The notes beneath the pieces were generated by a model. That model was not told the DNA's origin. It saw nothing but the letters and a program-made list of their open reading frames with translations, and searched no databases. A DNA stretch of 64,000 bases. It comes from Sphingobium sp. MI1205 (GTDB taxonomy: Bacteria; Pseudomonadota; Alphaproteobacteria; Sphingomonadales; Sphingomonadaceae). The stretch lies in the NCBI RefSeq assembly GCF_001563285.1, contig NZ_CP005188.1:2113501-2177500 (forward strand), read 5' to 3'. A program made the translations under genes and the position numbers. Below are positions 8,814-17,912 of the stretch, in pieces; within the stretch, counting starts at the first letter, position 1; each line of letters opens with the position of its first letter.

Positions 8814-9221
8814 TCACGCTTGGGACATAGCGATTATGTGCTGGAACTGGGCCTGCGTAAGCGGGGCCACAGAGAGGCGCGACTGCCGCAACATGACCAT
8901 GTCGGACAGCGCCGGATCGGCCTTCATCGCTTTCAACATGACGGGCTTCGCCAATTTCTTCCTGGGGGCGACATGCACGGCGATCCATTTGCCGCTCTCA
9001 TCCGTGCTGTCGGGCGCGGCTTCCTCGACGATCTCCATGACGCCCACCACTTCAAGGCCGATGTTGCTGTGATAGAAAAAGCAAAGATCGCCCTTCCGCA
9101 TGGCCTTCATGTTGAGCTGCGCGGCGTGGTTGCGCACGCCATCCCACTCCGCTTTCCCCTTCGCGACCAAATCGTCATAGGAAAAGACGTCGGGTTCCGA
9201 TTTCATCAGCCAATAGTTCAT
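8814..9221 (-). CDS. EVE domain-containing protein
   Basis: A 135-residue protein starting M-N-Y-W-L-M-K-S-E-P. The ATG at 9221 has AAGGA with good spacing, whereas the ATG six bases upstream would be almost on top of it. The W-L-M-K-S-E-P-D-V-F-S-Y-D-D-L start and the W-D-G-V-R-N-H-A-A and G-D-L-C-F-F-Y-H-S segments are the hallmark of the EVE fold (PUA-like superfamily, THYN1 relatives) that binds modified bases. The biological target in bacteria is mostly unknown. It is divergent from, and almost touching, the oxygenase gene. Confidence 0.92.
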   Translation of the reverse strand: MNYWLMKSEPDVFSYDDLVAKGKAEWDGVRNHAAQLNMKAMRKGDLCFFYHSNIGLEVVGVMEIVEEAAPDSTDESGKWIAVHVAPRKKLAKPVMLKAMKADPALSDMVMLRQSRLSVAPLTQAQFQHIIAMSQA

Positions 9222-9297
9222 GACCATATCCTTGCATCAGCCGCGTGGGCCGATCAAGGATGCGGCATACACCCGTGACAGAAGGAACCTCAGAACC

Positions 9298-10242
9298 TTG
9301 CCGCAAGCCTCGCTGGAACAAGTGCCGCTGCTGTCGCTGGCGGCCATGGAAAAGCAGGATTTCGCCGCTGCGATCGGCGACTCCTTTCAGCAGTTCGGCT
9401 TCGCGATGGTGAAGGATCATGGCGTGGACGCCACCGTGATCGATGAAGGCTGGGCGCTCGCCCGCGCCTTCTTCGCCCTGCCCGAAGAAAAGAAGCGGCG
9501 CTATGACGCCAAAAACAATGGCGGCCAGCGCGGCTACACCGCATTCGGCCGTGAAATCGCGAAGGGGGCGAGCGAGAATGACCTCAAGGAATTCTGGCAC
9601 GTAGGACGCGACCTGCCCGGCGGCAATCCCCTTGCCGCGACCATGCCCGCCAATGTCTGGCCCAGCGAAATTCCTCAGTTCCAGCCGCTATTCCGCCGCC
9701 TCTATCAGGAATTCGACCGCGTCGGCGGTCAGATCCTGTCGGCCATCGCCCTCTATCTCGGCTTGCCGGAAAGCTGGTTCGACAGCGCCATACGGGATGG
9801 CAGCTCCATCCTGCGGCTACTCCATTATCCGCCCGTTTCGCCCGATGCCCCCGGCATCCGGGCGGGCGCGCATGAGGACATCAACCTCATCACCCTGCTG
9901 CTCGGCGCGGAAGAAGGCGGGCTTGAGCTGCGCGACCGGCAGGGCAACTGGCTGCCGGTCATCCCGCCGCCGGGCGCTCTGGCCATCAATGTCGGGGACA
10001 TGCTCCAGCGCCTGACCAACCACCGACTGCCTTCCACCAGCCACCGCGTCGTCAATCCGCCGCCCGACCGGCGCCGGGTGGCGCGCTATTCCATGCCCTT
10101 CTTCCTGCACTTGAGGCCCGATTTCCTGATCGAACCGCTACCCCAGTGTGTGGACGCTGCACATCCCCGCCGCGACCCGCCGATCACCGCGCATGACTAT
10201 CTGACCGAACGGCTTCGCGAAATCGGCCTGATAAAGAGCTGA
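9298..10242 (+). CDS. Isopenicillin-N-synthase-type 2OG-Fe(II) oxygenase
   Basis: About 315 residues with an N-terminal DIOX_N domain (G-F-A-M-V-K-D-H-G-V) and a C-terminal Fe(II)/2-oxoglutarate domain. The iron ligands are visible as H-E-D (A-G-A-H-E-D-I-N-L-I-T) and the distal H in S-T-S-H-R-V, with the 2OG-binding R-x-S in A-R-Y-S-M-P-F-F. Homology begins only near V-P-L-L-S-L. I therefore favour TTG 9298, which has AGAAGGA upstream, over the in-frame ATG 9220, which has no ribosome site and lies against the EVE start. The substrate is unknown. Confidence 0.85.
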   Translation: MPQASLEQVPLLSLAAMEKQDFAAAIGDSFQQFGFAMVKDHGVDATVIDEGWALARAFFALPEEKKRRYDAKNNGGQRGYTAFGREIAKGASENDLKEFWHVGRDLPGGNPLAATMPANVWPSEIPQFQPLFRRLYQEFDRVGGQILSAIALYLGLPESWFDSAIRDGSSILRLLHYPPVSPDAPGIRAGAHEDINLITLLLGAEEGGLELRDRQGNWLPVIPPPGALAINVGDMLQRLTNHRLPSTSHRVVNPPPDRRRVARYSMPFFLHLRPDFLIEPLPQCVDAAHPRRDPPITAHDYLTERLREIGLIKS

Positions 10243-10251
10243 GGCCGCAGC

Positions 10252-10635
10252 CTATTTGCGCCAGCGCCCCAGCGTGATCCCGATCTCCTCGCCCTTCTCG
10301 CTCAACGCCAGCTTGATGATCTTGACCTCGACATGCAGCACCTTGTCATCCTGCAGAAAGATCGTCTCGATGATATGATCGGCAACCGCCTCGATCAGCG
10401 TGAAATGCTGACCTTCGGGCAGCGCGGCCGTCGCGGCATGTTTCAGGTCCATGTAGTTTTTGGACCGCGACAACGGCGTATTCAGCCCATAATGATCCGC
10501 GACCTTCAACCGCGCGCGGATGGATATGCGCAGCGGCTGGGGCAGATGCGTTTCTTCCGAATAGATGCCGGTCAGGACATCGACATCCAGATGATTGACC
10601 TCCAGCGTCAGAAAATCGTCAAATCCGGCGTTCAT
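10252..10635 (-). CDS. folB: Dihydroneopterin aldolase
   Basis: A 127-residue FolB/FolX-type protein, close to the usual ~120. It should cleave 7,8-dihydroneopterin to 6-hydroxymethyl-dihydropterin and glycolaldehyde in folate synthesis. Typical features are the early L-x-V-x-x-L-x-V-x-V-L-x-G-I-Y-x-E-E segment, the central L-S-x-x-x-N-Y motif and the E-A-V-A-D segment with the pterin-anchoring Glu, followed by V-E-V-K-I-I-K-L. No other folate gene is adjacent, so the assignment rests on the family match. Confidence 0.8.
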   Translation of the reverse strand: MNAGFDDFLTLEVNHLDVDVLTGIYSEETHLPQPLRISIRARLKVADHYGLNTPLSRSKNYMDLKHAATAALPEGQHFTLIEAVADHIIETIFLQDDKVLHVEVKIIKLALSEKGEEIGITLGRWRK

Positions 10636-10746
10636 GGCTTTCCTGCTGCTGGCGATGGCCAGAATAGACTTTTATTTTGCGAAGCAGGCGCTAATCCCGC
10701 CGCTCCCGGCGCGGTCCATGCGCCATTGACGACGGATCGGCAAGAC

Positions 10747-11265
10747 GTGTCTCATATCGTGCCCCTCAACATGGTGGCGGAAGAGGCGATCGAGCAACTG
10801 CTCGACGCCGCATTCGGCCCCGACCGGCACGGCCGCACCGCCTATCTGATCCGGGACGGCATGCCCTGGCTGCCCGAACTGTCCTTCGGCATCGTTGATG
10901 AGCATGGCGAACTTGTCGGCTCCCTGCAAAGCTGGCCCGTCGCTCTTACAGATGAGGATGGCGCGCAGACCCCGCTTATCATGGTCGGCCCCGTCGCCGT
11001 TTCACCCGCCCTGCAACGCACCGGCCATGGCCGCGCCCTGATGGACGCCGTAGTCACCGCCGCCCGCAATCACCGCAGCGAGCCGCTCATGATGATCGGC
11101 GATCCCGAATATTATGGCCGCTTCTGGGGCTTTACGGCGAACGCCACGCAAGGCTGGACGTGCCCCGGCCCGTTCGAGGCACGCCGCCTGCTCGCCCTGT
11201 CGGTGGATGGCCGCGCACTGGGCGGCCAGGGCATGCTCGGCCCGCGAATCACGGCGCGCGCGTAA
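10747..11265 (+). CDS. GNAT family N-acetyltransferase
   Basis: About 172 residues of a YhbS-like GNAT acetyltransferase: an L-L-D-A-A-F-G start, G-P-V-A-V-S-P-A-L-Q-R-T-G-H-G-R-A-L-M (acetyl-CoA pyrophosphate loop, variant of Q/R-x-x-G-x-G/A) and G-D-P-E-Y-Y-G-R-F-W-G-F late. No ATG lies at the expected place. GTG 10747 gives the expected N-terminus, TTG 10726 is the alternative, and neither has a strong ribosome site. It heads a run of genes toward the CCA transferase. Confidence 0.82.
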   Translation: MSHIVPLNMVAEEAIEQLLDAAFGPDRHGRTAYLIRDGMPWLPELSFGIVDEHGELVGSLQSWPVALTDEDGAQTPLIMVGPVAVSPALQRTGHGRALMDAVVTAARNHRSEPLMMIGDPEYYGRFWGFTANATQGWTCPGPFEARRLLALSVDGRALGGQGMLGPRITARA

Positions 11266-11308
11266 TTTCCCTTTTGCCTTCGATGGCGCGCGATCCTATC
11301 TCGACGCC

Positions 11309-11875
11309 ATGCCGATGGACCCGCCCCCCGATCTTGCCACCCTGTCGCTGGCCGACATCGCCCGACTGTTGGCCGAAAAGCGCCTGCCCCCGGTCGAAAA
11401 CTGGAATCCCGACCATTGCGGCGACAGCGAAATGCGCATCGCCCGCGACGGAACATGGTTTCATCAGGGCTCCCCGATCGGTCGCGAAGCCATGGTGCGG
11501 CTGTTCTCCACGATCCTGCGGCGTGAGAAGGATGGGACTTATGTCCTTGTAACGCCCGTGGAAAAACTCTCCATAGAGGTTGAGGACGCCCCTTTCGTCG
11601 CCGTCGAACTGAAGAGCGAGGGCGAAGGACGCGACCGCGCGCTGGCATTCCGCCTCAACACCGGCGACCTGGTTTCCGCCGATGCCGGGCATGCCTTGTC
11701 GATCCGCGAAACCGCCGATGGCCCACATCCCTATCTTCACGTGCGCGGTGAGCTGGATGCGCTCGTCAACCGCAGCGTCTATTATGAGTTGATGAACCTT
11801 GCTCTGGATGAAGGCGGCGACCCGGTCGGCCTGTGGAGCAACGGCGTCTTTTTTGCGCTGGACGGATCGGCATGA
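11309..11875 (+). CDS. DUF1285 domain protein
   Basis: A 188-residue protein matching DUF1285, with P-P-V-E-N-W-N-P-D-H-C-G-D, D-G-T-W-F-H-Q-G-S-P-I-G-R and a late L-W-S-N-G-V-F-F. The ATG at 11309 (or 11315) is the first plausible start after the GNAT gene. The stop overlaps the NUDIX start (ATGA), so the two are co-translated. The DUF1285-NUDIX-CCA-transferase order is conserved in many alphaproteobacteria. The function of DUF1285 itself is unknown. Confidence 0.88.
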   Translation: MPMDPPPDLATLSLADIARLLAEKRLPPVENWNPDHCGDSEMRIARDGTWFHQGSPIGREAMVRLFSTILRREKDGTYVLVTPVEKLSIEVEDAPFVAVELKSEGEGRDRALAFRLNTGDLVSADAGHALSIRETADGPHPYLHVRGELDALVNRSVYYELMNLALDEGGDPVGLWSNGVFFALDGSA

Positions 11876-12483
11876 CGCTGGCTGAGCGGTTGCGTATCGC
11901 CCTGATGGAAGGGCATGCGCGCGAAGTCGGCATAACCGATGCCGACACGCGCGATCCGCGCATCGATGGGGAGATTTCCCTCTCGCCCGCTGCGGTGCTG
12001 GTCGCCATCACCGACCGGCCCGATCCTGGCCTCATTCTTACCGAGCGCGCCGCCTCCATGCGGACGCATGCCGGGCAGATCGCTTTCCCCGGCGGCCGCG
12101 TTGATGAAGGCGATGCCGACGAGATCGCCGGCGCCCTGCGCGAGGCACAGGAGGAAATCGGCCTCGCCCCTCACATGGTGGACATTGTCGGCATATCCGA
12201 TCGCTATTGCACCTTCACCGGGTTCGATGTCGTGCCGGTCCTTGGCGTCATTCCGCCCGATCTGCCGCTGACGCCGCATGCCGGCGAAGTTGCCGACTGG
12301 TTTGAATTGCCCCTGTCCTACGCCCTTGATCCTGCCAATCGTACTCGTCATTCTATTGAGTTTCAGGGACTTGAACGGCATTATTATGAAATAATGTGGA
12401 ATAACCGCAGGATCTGGGGGATCACCGCCGCCATCCTTGCCAACCTCTCGCGGAGACTGGGCCATGACCGCCTTCTTGCCTGA
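11872..12483 (+). CDS. NUDIX hydrolase, CoA pyrophosphatase type
   Basis: A 203-residue protein beginning M-T-L-A-E-R-L. The NUDIX box is intact: G-G-R-V-D-E-G, then R-E-A-Q-E-E-I-G-L. The preceding M-R-T-H-A-G-Q-I-A-F-P segment is the UPF0035/NudL signature of CoA and acyl-CoA diphosphatases. It overlaps DUF1285 by 4 bp upstream and the CCA-adding enzyme by 20 bp downstream, a compact operon. Coenzyme A turnover is the likely role. Confidence 0.9.
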   Translation: MTLAERLRIALMEGHAREVGITDADTRDPRIDGEISLSPAAVLVAITDRPDPGLILTERAASMRTHAGQIAFPGGRVDEGDADEIAGALREAQEEIGLAPHMVDIVGISDRYCTFTGFDVVPVLGVIPPDLPLTPHAGEVADWFELPLSYALDPANRTRHSIEFQGLERHYYEIMWNNRRIWGITAAILANLSRRLGHDRLLA

Positions 12484-13675
12484 CGCGCAATGGCGTCACC
12501 GGCCGGGGCTGGACGGCCTGCTCGCCGCGCTGGAGGTGGAACAGGGCCTCGTCCGCTATGTTGGCGGCGCGGTGCGCGACGGCCTGCTGGGCCTGCCTGT
12601 CAGCGACCTCGACATCGCGACCGTGCTGGAACCACGCGCCGTCGTGAACCATCTGAAGGCGGCAGGAATAAAGGCGGTGCCGACCGGCATCGACCATGGC
12701 ACCATCACCGCCGTCATCGGCGGCTGGCCCGTGGAGATCACCACCCTACGCCGGGACGTCAGCACCGACGGCCGCCGGGCCACCATCGCCTATACCAGCG
12801 ACTGGCGGGAGGACGCCGCGCGCCGCGACTTCACGATAAATGCGCTTTATGCCGACCCGCTCACCCTTGAAATAACCGACTATTTCGGCGGCGTGGCGGA
12901 CCTGGAGGCAGGCCGCGTCCGCTTTATCGGCAGCGCCGCCGCGCGGATTGCGGAGGATCATCTGCGGATCCTGCGCTATTTCCGCTTCCTCGCGCGCTTC
13001 GGCCGGGACATGCCCGATGATGAAGCCTATGCCGCCTGCCGCGCCGCCGCCAACAGCCTGATGGCCCTGTCGCGCGAGCGTATCGCCGATGAATTGCTGA
13101 AACTGCTCGCCCTGCCTTCACCGCTCGCCTCGCTGCGCCTGATGATCGACGGCGGGATACTCATCCCGGTGCTGCCGGAAATCGGCTCGGGCGGGATTGC
13201 GCGGGTGGAACAATTGATTGCGCGCGAAGCCGCCTCAGCGACGCCGCCCGCAGCCCTGCGCCGCCTTGCAGCGCTGCTGCCGCCAGACCCGCGCACCGCC
13301 GATCTGGTCGGCGCTCGCCTGAAATTGTCGAACAAGGTGCGCAAGCGCCTCGTTCTGGCGCTCGATGGCGACGCGGCCGGCATTTCACCCAGGGCACTCG
13401 CCTTTCACATCGGCGTGGAAGGCGCGATCGACCGCATTCTGCTCGACCCCGCCGCTCCAGTCGAAAGCCTCCAGCCGCTTGAAGGGTGGACCCCGCCGCA
13501 ATTGCCCATCGGCGGCGGCGCGCTTATTGCGCGGGGCCTGACGCCCGGCCCGGATGTGGCCAAGGCGCTTGGTGAAGTGCAACGCCTGTGGGTGGAAGAA
13601 GGCTTTCCCGACGCAGACCGTGTCGGCCAGATCGCCGATCAGACCGTTTCGAAGTTCCAGCGCGCACGCCAGTAA
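12464..13675 (+). CDS. cca: CCA tRNA nucleotidyltransferase
   Basis: A 403-residue class II CCA-adding enzyme/poly(A) polymerase family member. The motifs run in order: G-G-A-V-R-D, the catalytic D-L-D-I-A, R-R-D-F-T-I-N-A-L, D-x-x-x-G in Y-F-G-G-V-A-D-L and D-H-L-R-I-L-R-Y-F-R-F. It should add or repair the 3' CCA of tRNAs. The start at 12464 lies inside the end of the NUDIX gene. The last 37 bases overlap the convergent GGDEF-EAL gene. Poly(A) polymerase activity cannot be excluded by sequence alone. Confidence 0.9.
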   Translation: MTAFLPDAQWRHRPGLDGLLAALEVEQGLVRYVGGAVRDGLLGLPVSDLDIATVLEPRAVVNHLKAAGIKAVPTGIDHGTITAVIGGWPVEITTLRRDVSTDGRRATIAYTSDWREDAARRDFTINALYADPLTLEITDYFGGVADLEAGRVRFIGSAAARIAEDHLRILRYFRFLARFGRDMPDDEAYAACRAAANSLMALSRERIADELLKLLALPSPLASLRLMIDGGILIPVLPEIGSGGIARVEQLIAREAASATPPAALRRLAALLPPDPRTADLVGARLKLSNKVRKRLVLALDGDAAGISPRALAFHIGVEGAIDRILLDPAAPVESLQPLEGWTPPQLPIGGGALIARGLTPGPDVAKALGEVQRLWVEEGFPDADRVGQIADQTVSKFQRARQ

Positions 13676-15390
13676 TCGAACGCTTCGCCTTCCGGCATCG
13701 GCCGCGCGAAATAGAAACCCTGACCATTGCCGCAACCCATGGTTTGCAACGCATGCGCCAGTTCCTGCGTCTCGATTCCTTCCGCCGTGACGGAAAGGTT
13801 CAGCGATTCGGCGAGCGACAGGATGGTGCGCACGATGGCCTGCTTGTCCTTGTCGTCCAGCATCGTCGAAACGAAGCTGCGATCGATCTTCAAAATGTCG
13901 ATCGGCAGGCTGTGAAGGCTGGCTAGGTTCGAATATCCAGTGCCAAAATCGTCCATCGCGATCGGCATTTGCAGATCCTTGAGCGCAACCAGCAGCTTGC
14001 GCGCCTTGTCGGGATCGACGATGATCGCACTTTCGGTCAGTTCGGCGGTCAGCCGGTTACCGGAAACGCCCGAATAGCGCAGCGCCTCCTCGAACATCGA
14101 CGCAACATCGTCGCGCGCCATCTGGATCGGCGACAGGTTCACATTGACGCCCACGGGCATTGGCTGGCCAAATTTGATGTCCCAGCGGCTGAGCGCCTGC
14201 GCCGCCTCATAGGCCGCCCAACGGCCCAGCGGGGTGATCAGGCCGCTTTCTTCCGCTACGGCAATGAATTCCGCCGGCGACACATGGCCCAGATCAGGGT
14301 CATGCCAGCGGGCAAGCGCTTCGAAACCGGTGATCTCGCCCGTCTGAAGATGGATCAAGGGCTGGTACGCCAGCGTCAACTCGCCCTGCGACAATGCAGT
14401 ACGCAGCCGGCTTTCGATGGAAAAGCGCCGCTGCGCTTCCTTCAATACGCCGTTGCGGTAGATTTCCAACTTACCGCTGCGTTTCGCAATTTTCACCGCT
14501 GCCTGCGCCTTTCGCACGACATCGTCCGGGTCATCGTCCAAGCCCGTCGATAAGGCACAGCCAATCGCGCAATCTACGCGAATCTGGAGATCGCTCAGCC
14601 GGATCGGGGAATTCAGCGAATCCTGGACCCTCTGAACGATGTGAATACAGTCTGACAAACCATTGTTAAGGCGAGCAAATATGGCAAAGTCATTGCCACC
14701 GATCCGCGCCAGAAGATCCCCCTGCCGCAGGTTCGACTTCAGCCGCTTGGCAACGGTGATGAGCAGTTCGTCGCCCGCCAGTGGTCCGAGGGATTCGTTG
14801 ACGCGGCTGAACCGGCTCAGGTCGATGGCGATGATCCCGAACTTGGCATTTTCCGGCCAGGGACCATTGCGCAGCCGATCGTCAATTTCTTCGCCAAAGC
14901 CCGCCCGGTTGGGCAAGGCGGTCAGACCATCCGACAGCAATTCACGCCGCAGGTTCTTTTCGGTCGCCCGATCCCCCGTGCGATCCAGCGCCGTAAACAG
15001 GATCAGCTTCGCGCCTTCTTCTTCGACGGGCAAAGATCCGGCGGTGCAGAGGAAATATTCAGGGCCGAGCGGCCCATCGCGCCTCAATTCGAAGAAGGAC
15101 GAGCCGGTCCTCGCCAGGGCCATCTCGATGATCCGGTCACGCCAGGCATCCGAATAGGGCGGCTCGGCGGCGGGATCGTAATTTATCAGAAACTTGTGAT
15201 AAAAAGACTGGTTGACAGCAACGAGTGTTAAATCCCTGTCTTTCAAGCAGAACATTGCAGCCGGCTGGGGCATTGCGTCCAGCCAATGATCCATTTCCCC
15301 CAGACAGCGCAGATGCGTGCGAGCGAACCTCGCGAGGAGGTCGTCGTCCGGCCTTTGATCTGGCCGAATACGCGCAGGGAGCGACTTCAT
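13639..15390 (-). CDS. PAS-GGDEF-EAL cyclic-di-GMP protein with degenerate GGDEF
   Basis: A 583-residue cytoplasmic protein. It has a PAS-like sensor region at about residues 35-140, a GGDEF domain at about 150-310 and an EAL domain at about 325-575. The GGDEF signature is G-G-N-D-F (231-235) and the metal-site segment reads A-I-D-L-S-R-F, so cyclase activity is doubtful. The EAL motif (357-359), D-D-F-G-T-G-Y and E-G-I-E-T are kept, which suits an active c-di-GMP phosphodiesterase possibly tuned by GTP. Its 3' end overlaps cca by 37 bp. Confidence 0.92.
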   Translation of the reverse strand: MKSLPARIRPDQRPDDDLLARFARTHLRCLGEMDHWLDAMPQPAAMFCLKDRDLTLVAVNQSFYHKFLINYDPAAEPPYSDAWRDRIIEMALARTGSSFFELRRDGPLGPEYFLCTAGSLPVEEEGAKLILFTALDRTGDRATEKNLRRELLSDGLTALPNRAGFGEEIDDRLRNGPWPENAKFGIIAIDLSRFSRVNESLGPLAGDELLITVAKRLKSNLRQGDLLARIGGNDFAIFARLNNGLSDCIHIVQRVQDSLNSPIRLSDLQIRVDCAIGCALSTGLDDDPDDVVRKAQAAVKIAKRSGKLEIYRNGVLKEAQRRFSIESRLRTALSQGELTLAYQPLIHLQTGEITGFEALARWHDPDLGHVSPAEFIAVAEESGLITPLGRWAAYEAAQALSRWDIKFGQPMPVGVNVNLSPIQMARDDVASMFEEALRYSGVSGNRLTAELTESAIIVDPDKARKLLVALKDLQMPIAMDDFGTGYSNLASLHSLPIDILKIDRSFVSTMLDDKDKQAIVRTILSLAESLNLSVTAEGIETQELAHALQTMGCGNGQGFYFARPMPEGEAFDYWRARWNFETV

Positions 15391-15473
15391 ACCCCCGCAC
15401 TAGGCGGAAGTGGTAAATTTTCAGGAAACAACTTCCCCTGATTTCAACCAGATGGAATTAATCTAACGTCTGT

Positions 15474-17762
15474 TCAAAAGCGATTGTCGCGCGGGAATCC
15501 CACCGGCGGCATTCGTCCAGCCGCACCGCGCGCCACGCGCCAGGGCGTCATATCCGCCTCCGTCCGGGTCCGTCCGCTGCCACCCCCCATCGTCCAGCTT
15601 AGGCCGTCACTCATGCGGAATGTCACCGCATCGGACAATCCGCCGTCCCGGTATCGCTGCATCTGGACGCCCTGACCGCGCGCCATGCGCGGCATTTCGG
15701 CGAGCGGGAAAACCAGCAGTTTGCGGTTTTCACCCACGACGGCGACGCTGTCCGCCTCCGCCCCGATCTTGCGAACAATGGCCAGACGGGCTCCGGCACG
15801 CACGTTCACCACCTGCTTGCCCTTGCGCGTTTCGGCGATCACATCAGCCACCGCAGCGACAAAGCCGCGCCCGTCAGACGCGGCCAGCAGCAATTCGCCC
15901 CCCGTGCTGGCCGGAAACAGCGTCACGATCTCGCCCTGGTCGTCCATGTCGACCAGAGAGCGGACCGGATCGCCAAAACCGCGCCCGCCAGGCAGCTTGT
16001 CCGCGCCCAGCGTGAAGATGCGCCCGCTCGACGTCGCCAGCAGCAGCTTGTCCGTCGTCTGCGCGTGAAAGGCGATCTTGGGGCCGTCCCCTTCCTTGAA
16101 CTTCAGCGTATCAGCCGCCGCCAGATCCCGATGGCCGCTCATCGCCCGTATCCAGCCGCGTTCGGACAGGATGACGGTGATAGGCTCGCGCTCGATCATC
16201 GCCTCCAGCGGGATCTCGCGCGCCGGACCCGCCTCCTCGACCAGCGTGCGCCGCCTGCCAAAATCACTGTCAGGCGAATAGCGTTTGCGAAGGTCGGCCA
16301 GATCTTTCTTCAGCCGCGTTCGCTGCCGCGTTGGGCTTTCGACCAATTTGATGAGGTCGTCGCGTTCCTTGAGCAACGCGGCATGCTCGCGCCGCAACTC
16401 CATCTCCTCCAGCTTGCGTAAGGAACGCAGCCGCATGTTCAGGATCGCTTCGGCCTGCCGGTCGGTAAGCTGGAACTCCTCCATCATCACCAGCTTTGGA
16501 TCATCCTCGGTGCGGATGATCTCGATCACCCGGTCGAGGTTGAGATAGGCGATGATATAGCCGTCCAGCAGCTCCATCCGCGCCGTGATCTTGTCCAGCC
16601 GGTGCCGCGCGCGCCGGACCAGCACGTCGATCTGGTGCTTGAGCCATTCGACCAGAACCGTTTTCAGCCCCAACACGCGCGGCGTCCGCGTGGCGTCCAG
16701 CACGTTGAGGTTCAGCGGAAAGCGGTTTTCCAGGTCGGTCAGCCGGAACAGGCTGTCCATCAGCACATCTGGATCGACCGTGCGGGCGCGCGGTTCGATG
16801 ATGATGCGAATCTCCGCGTCGCTTTCATCCCGCACATCGGCCAGGATCGGCAGCTTCCTGTCGTTGATGAGCGCCGCGATCTGCTCGATCAGTTTGGATT
16901 TCTGCACCTGGAACGGGATCTGCGTGACCACCGCGACCCATGTACCGCGCCCGCCATCTTCCTTGTGCCAGCGCGCGCGGGTGCGGAATGATCCGCGCCC
17001 TGTCGCATAGGCTTCCGAAATGATGGCGGCATTGTCCACCAGCACGCCGCCGGTCGGAAAGTCCGGCCCGCGCACGATCTGCATCAGGTCGGCATGCTCA
17101 GCGTCTGGATTGTCGATCAGCAGGCTCGCGGCGTCGATCAGTTCGGCGACGTTATGCGGCGGAATGCTGGTCGCCATGCCCACCGCGATGCCGCTCGCGC
17201 CATTGGCCAGCAGGTTGGGGAACAGGCCGGGGAATACCTCCGGCTCCTCATCCTCGCCATTATAGGTGGGGCGGAAATCGACGGTCCCTTCGTCCAGCCC
17301 CGCCATCAGGTCGGCCGCCGCCTGCGTCAGCCGCGCCTCGGTATAGCGCATCGCCGCCGCGTTATCGCCGTCGATATTGCCGAAATTGCCCTGACCATCG
17401 ACCAGCGGCGTGCGCAGCGAAAAATCCTGCGCCAACCGGACCATGGCGTCATAGACCGACGTATCGCCATGGGGGTGATATTTGCCGATGACGTCGCCCA
17501 CGACGCGGGCGCATTTCTTGTAGGACGTCGTGTTGCGCGCGGGGTTGGCGACCAGCACATCGGGCGCAGCGCCGGCCGGCTCCATGCGCAGCAGCCGCAT
17601 CGCCCACAACAGCCGCCGATGCACGGGCTTCAACCCATCGCGCAGGTCCGGCAGGGATCGCGCCGTGATGGTGGAAAGGGCATAGACGAGATAGCGCTGC
17701 GACAGCGCATCGTCGAACGGGTGATCCTTGATTGCGTCGAACGGGTCACGAAAATCGGTCAT
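15474..17762 (-). CDS. parC: DNA topoisomerase IV subunit A
   Basis: A 762-residue type IIA topoisomerase A subunit, the usual size for alphaproteobacterial ParC. The catalytic tyrosine is Y140 in M-R-Y-T-E-A-R-L. The quinolone region reads [11 protein letters not shown], with Thr and Asp where E. coli ParC has Ser80 and Glu84. The C-terminal ~250 residues form the beta-pinwheel repeats. The N-terminal [15 protein letters not shown] is ParC- rather than GyrA-like. It is divergent from the trehalose operon. Confidence 0.95.
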   Translation of the reverse strand: MTDFRDPFDAIKDHPFDDALSQRYLVYALSTITARSLPDLRDGLKPVHRRLLWAMRLLRMEPAGAAPDVLVANPARNTTSYKKCARVVGDVIGKYHPHGDTSVYDAMVRLAQDFSLRTPLVDGQGNFGNIDGDNAAAMRYTEARLTQAAADLMAGLDEGTVDFRPTYNGEDEEPEVFPGLFPNLLANGASGIAVGMATSIPPHNVAELIDAASLLIDNPDAEHADLMQIVRGPDFPTGGVLVDNAAIISEAYATGRGSFRTRARWHKEDGGRGTWVAVVTQIPFQVQKSKLIEQIAALINDRKLPILADVRDESDAEIRIIIEPRARTVDPDVLMDSLFRLTDLENRFPLNLNVLDATRTPRVLGLKTVLVEWLKHQIDVLVRRARHRLDKITARMELLDGYIIAYLNLDRVIEIIRTEDDPKLVMMEEFQLTDRQAEAILNMRLRSLRKLEEMELRREHAALLKERDDLIKLVESPTRQRTRLKKDLADLRKRYSPDSDFGRRRTLVEEAGPAREIPLEAMIEREPITVILSERGWIRAMSGHRDLAAADTLKFKEGDGPKIAFHAQTTDKLLLATSSGRIFTLGADKLPGGRGFGDPVRSLVDMDDQGEIVTLFPASTGGELLLAASDGRGFVAAVADVIAETRKGKQVVNVRAGARLAIVRKIGAEADSVAVVGENRKLLVFPLAEMPRMARGQGVQMQRYRDGGLSDAVTFRMSDGLSWTMGGGSGRTRTEADMTPWRVARGAAGRMPPVGFPRDNRF

Positions 17763-17912
17763 CGCGTTCGGAATAGCAGCGCAACGACAAAACGGAAACG
17801 ATGTTTCAGGGGCATGGCATCAAGGCCGCCCCCCAAGGGACCGAGCCGAAAAAATCGCTCCACCCTTGCTGCAGGGGGTTGCACATCTGACGGCACGCGC
17901 CACCTTGCGCGC

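Noticed and set aside
15474..17762. ParC Thr/Asp at the quinolone region as a resistance mutation
   Set aside because: Thr and Asp at the positions equivalent to E. coli Ser80 and Glu84 may be natural in this lineage. Without a close wild-type comparison they cannot be called resistance mutations.
17094..17912. An upstream in-frame extension of otsB
   Set aside because: It lies antisense to parC and has no similarity to the HAD phosphatase fold. The true start is near 17913.
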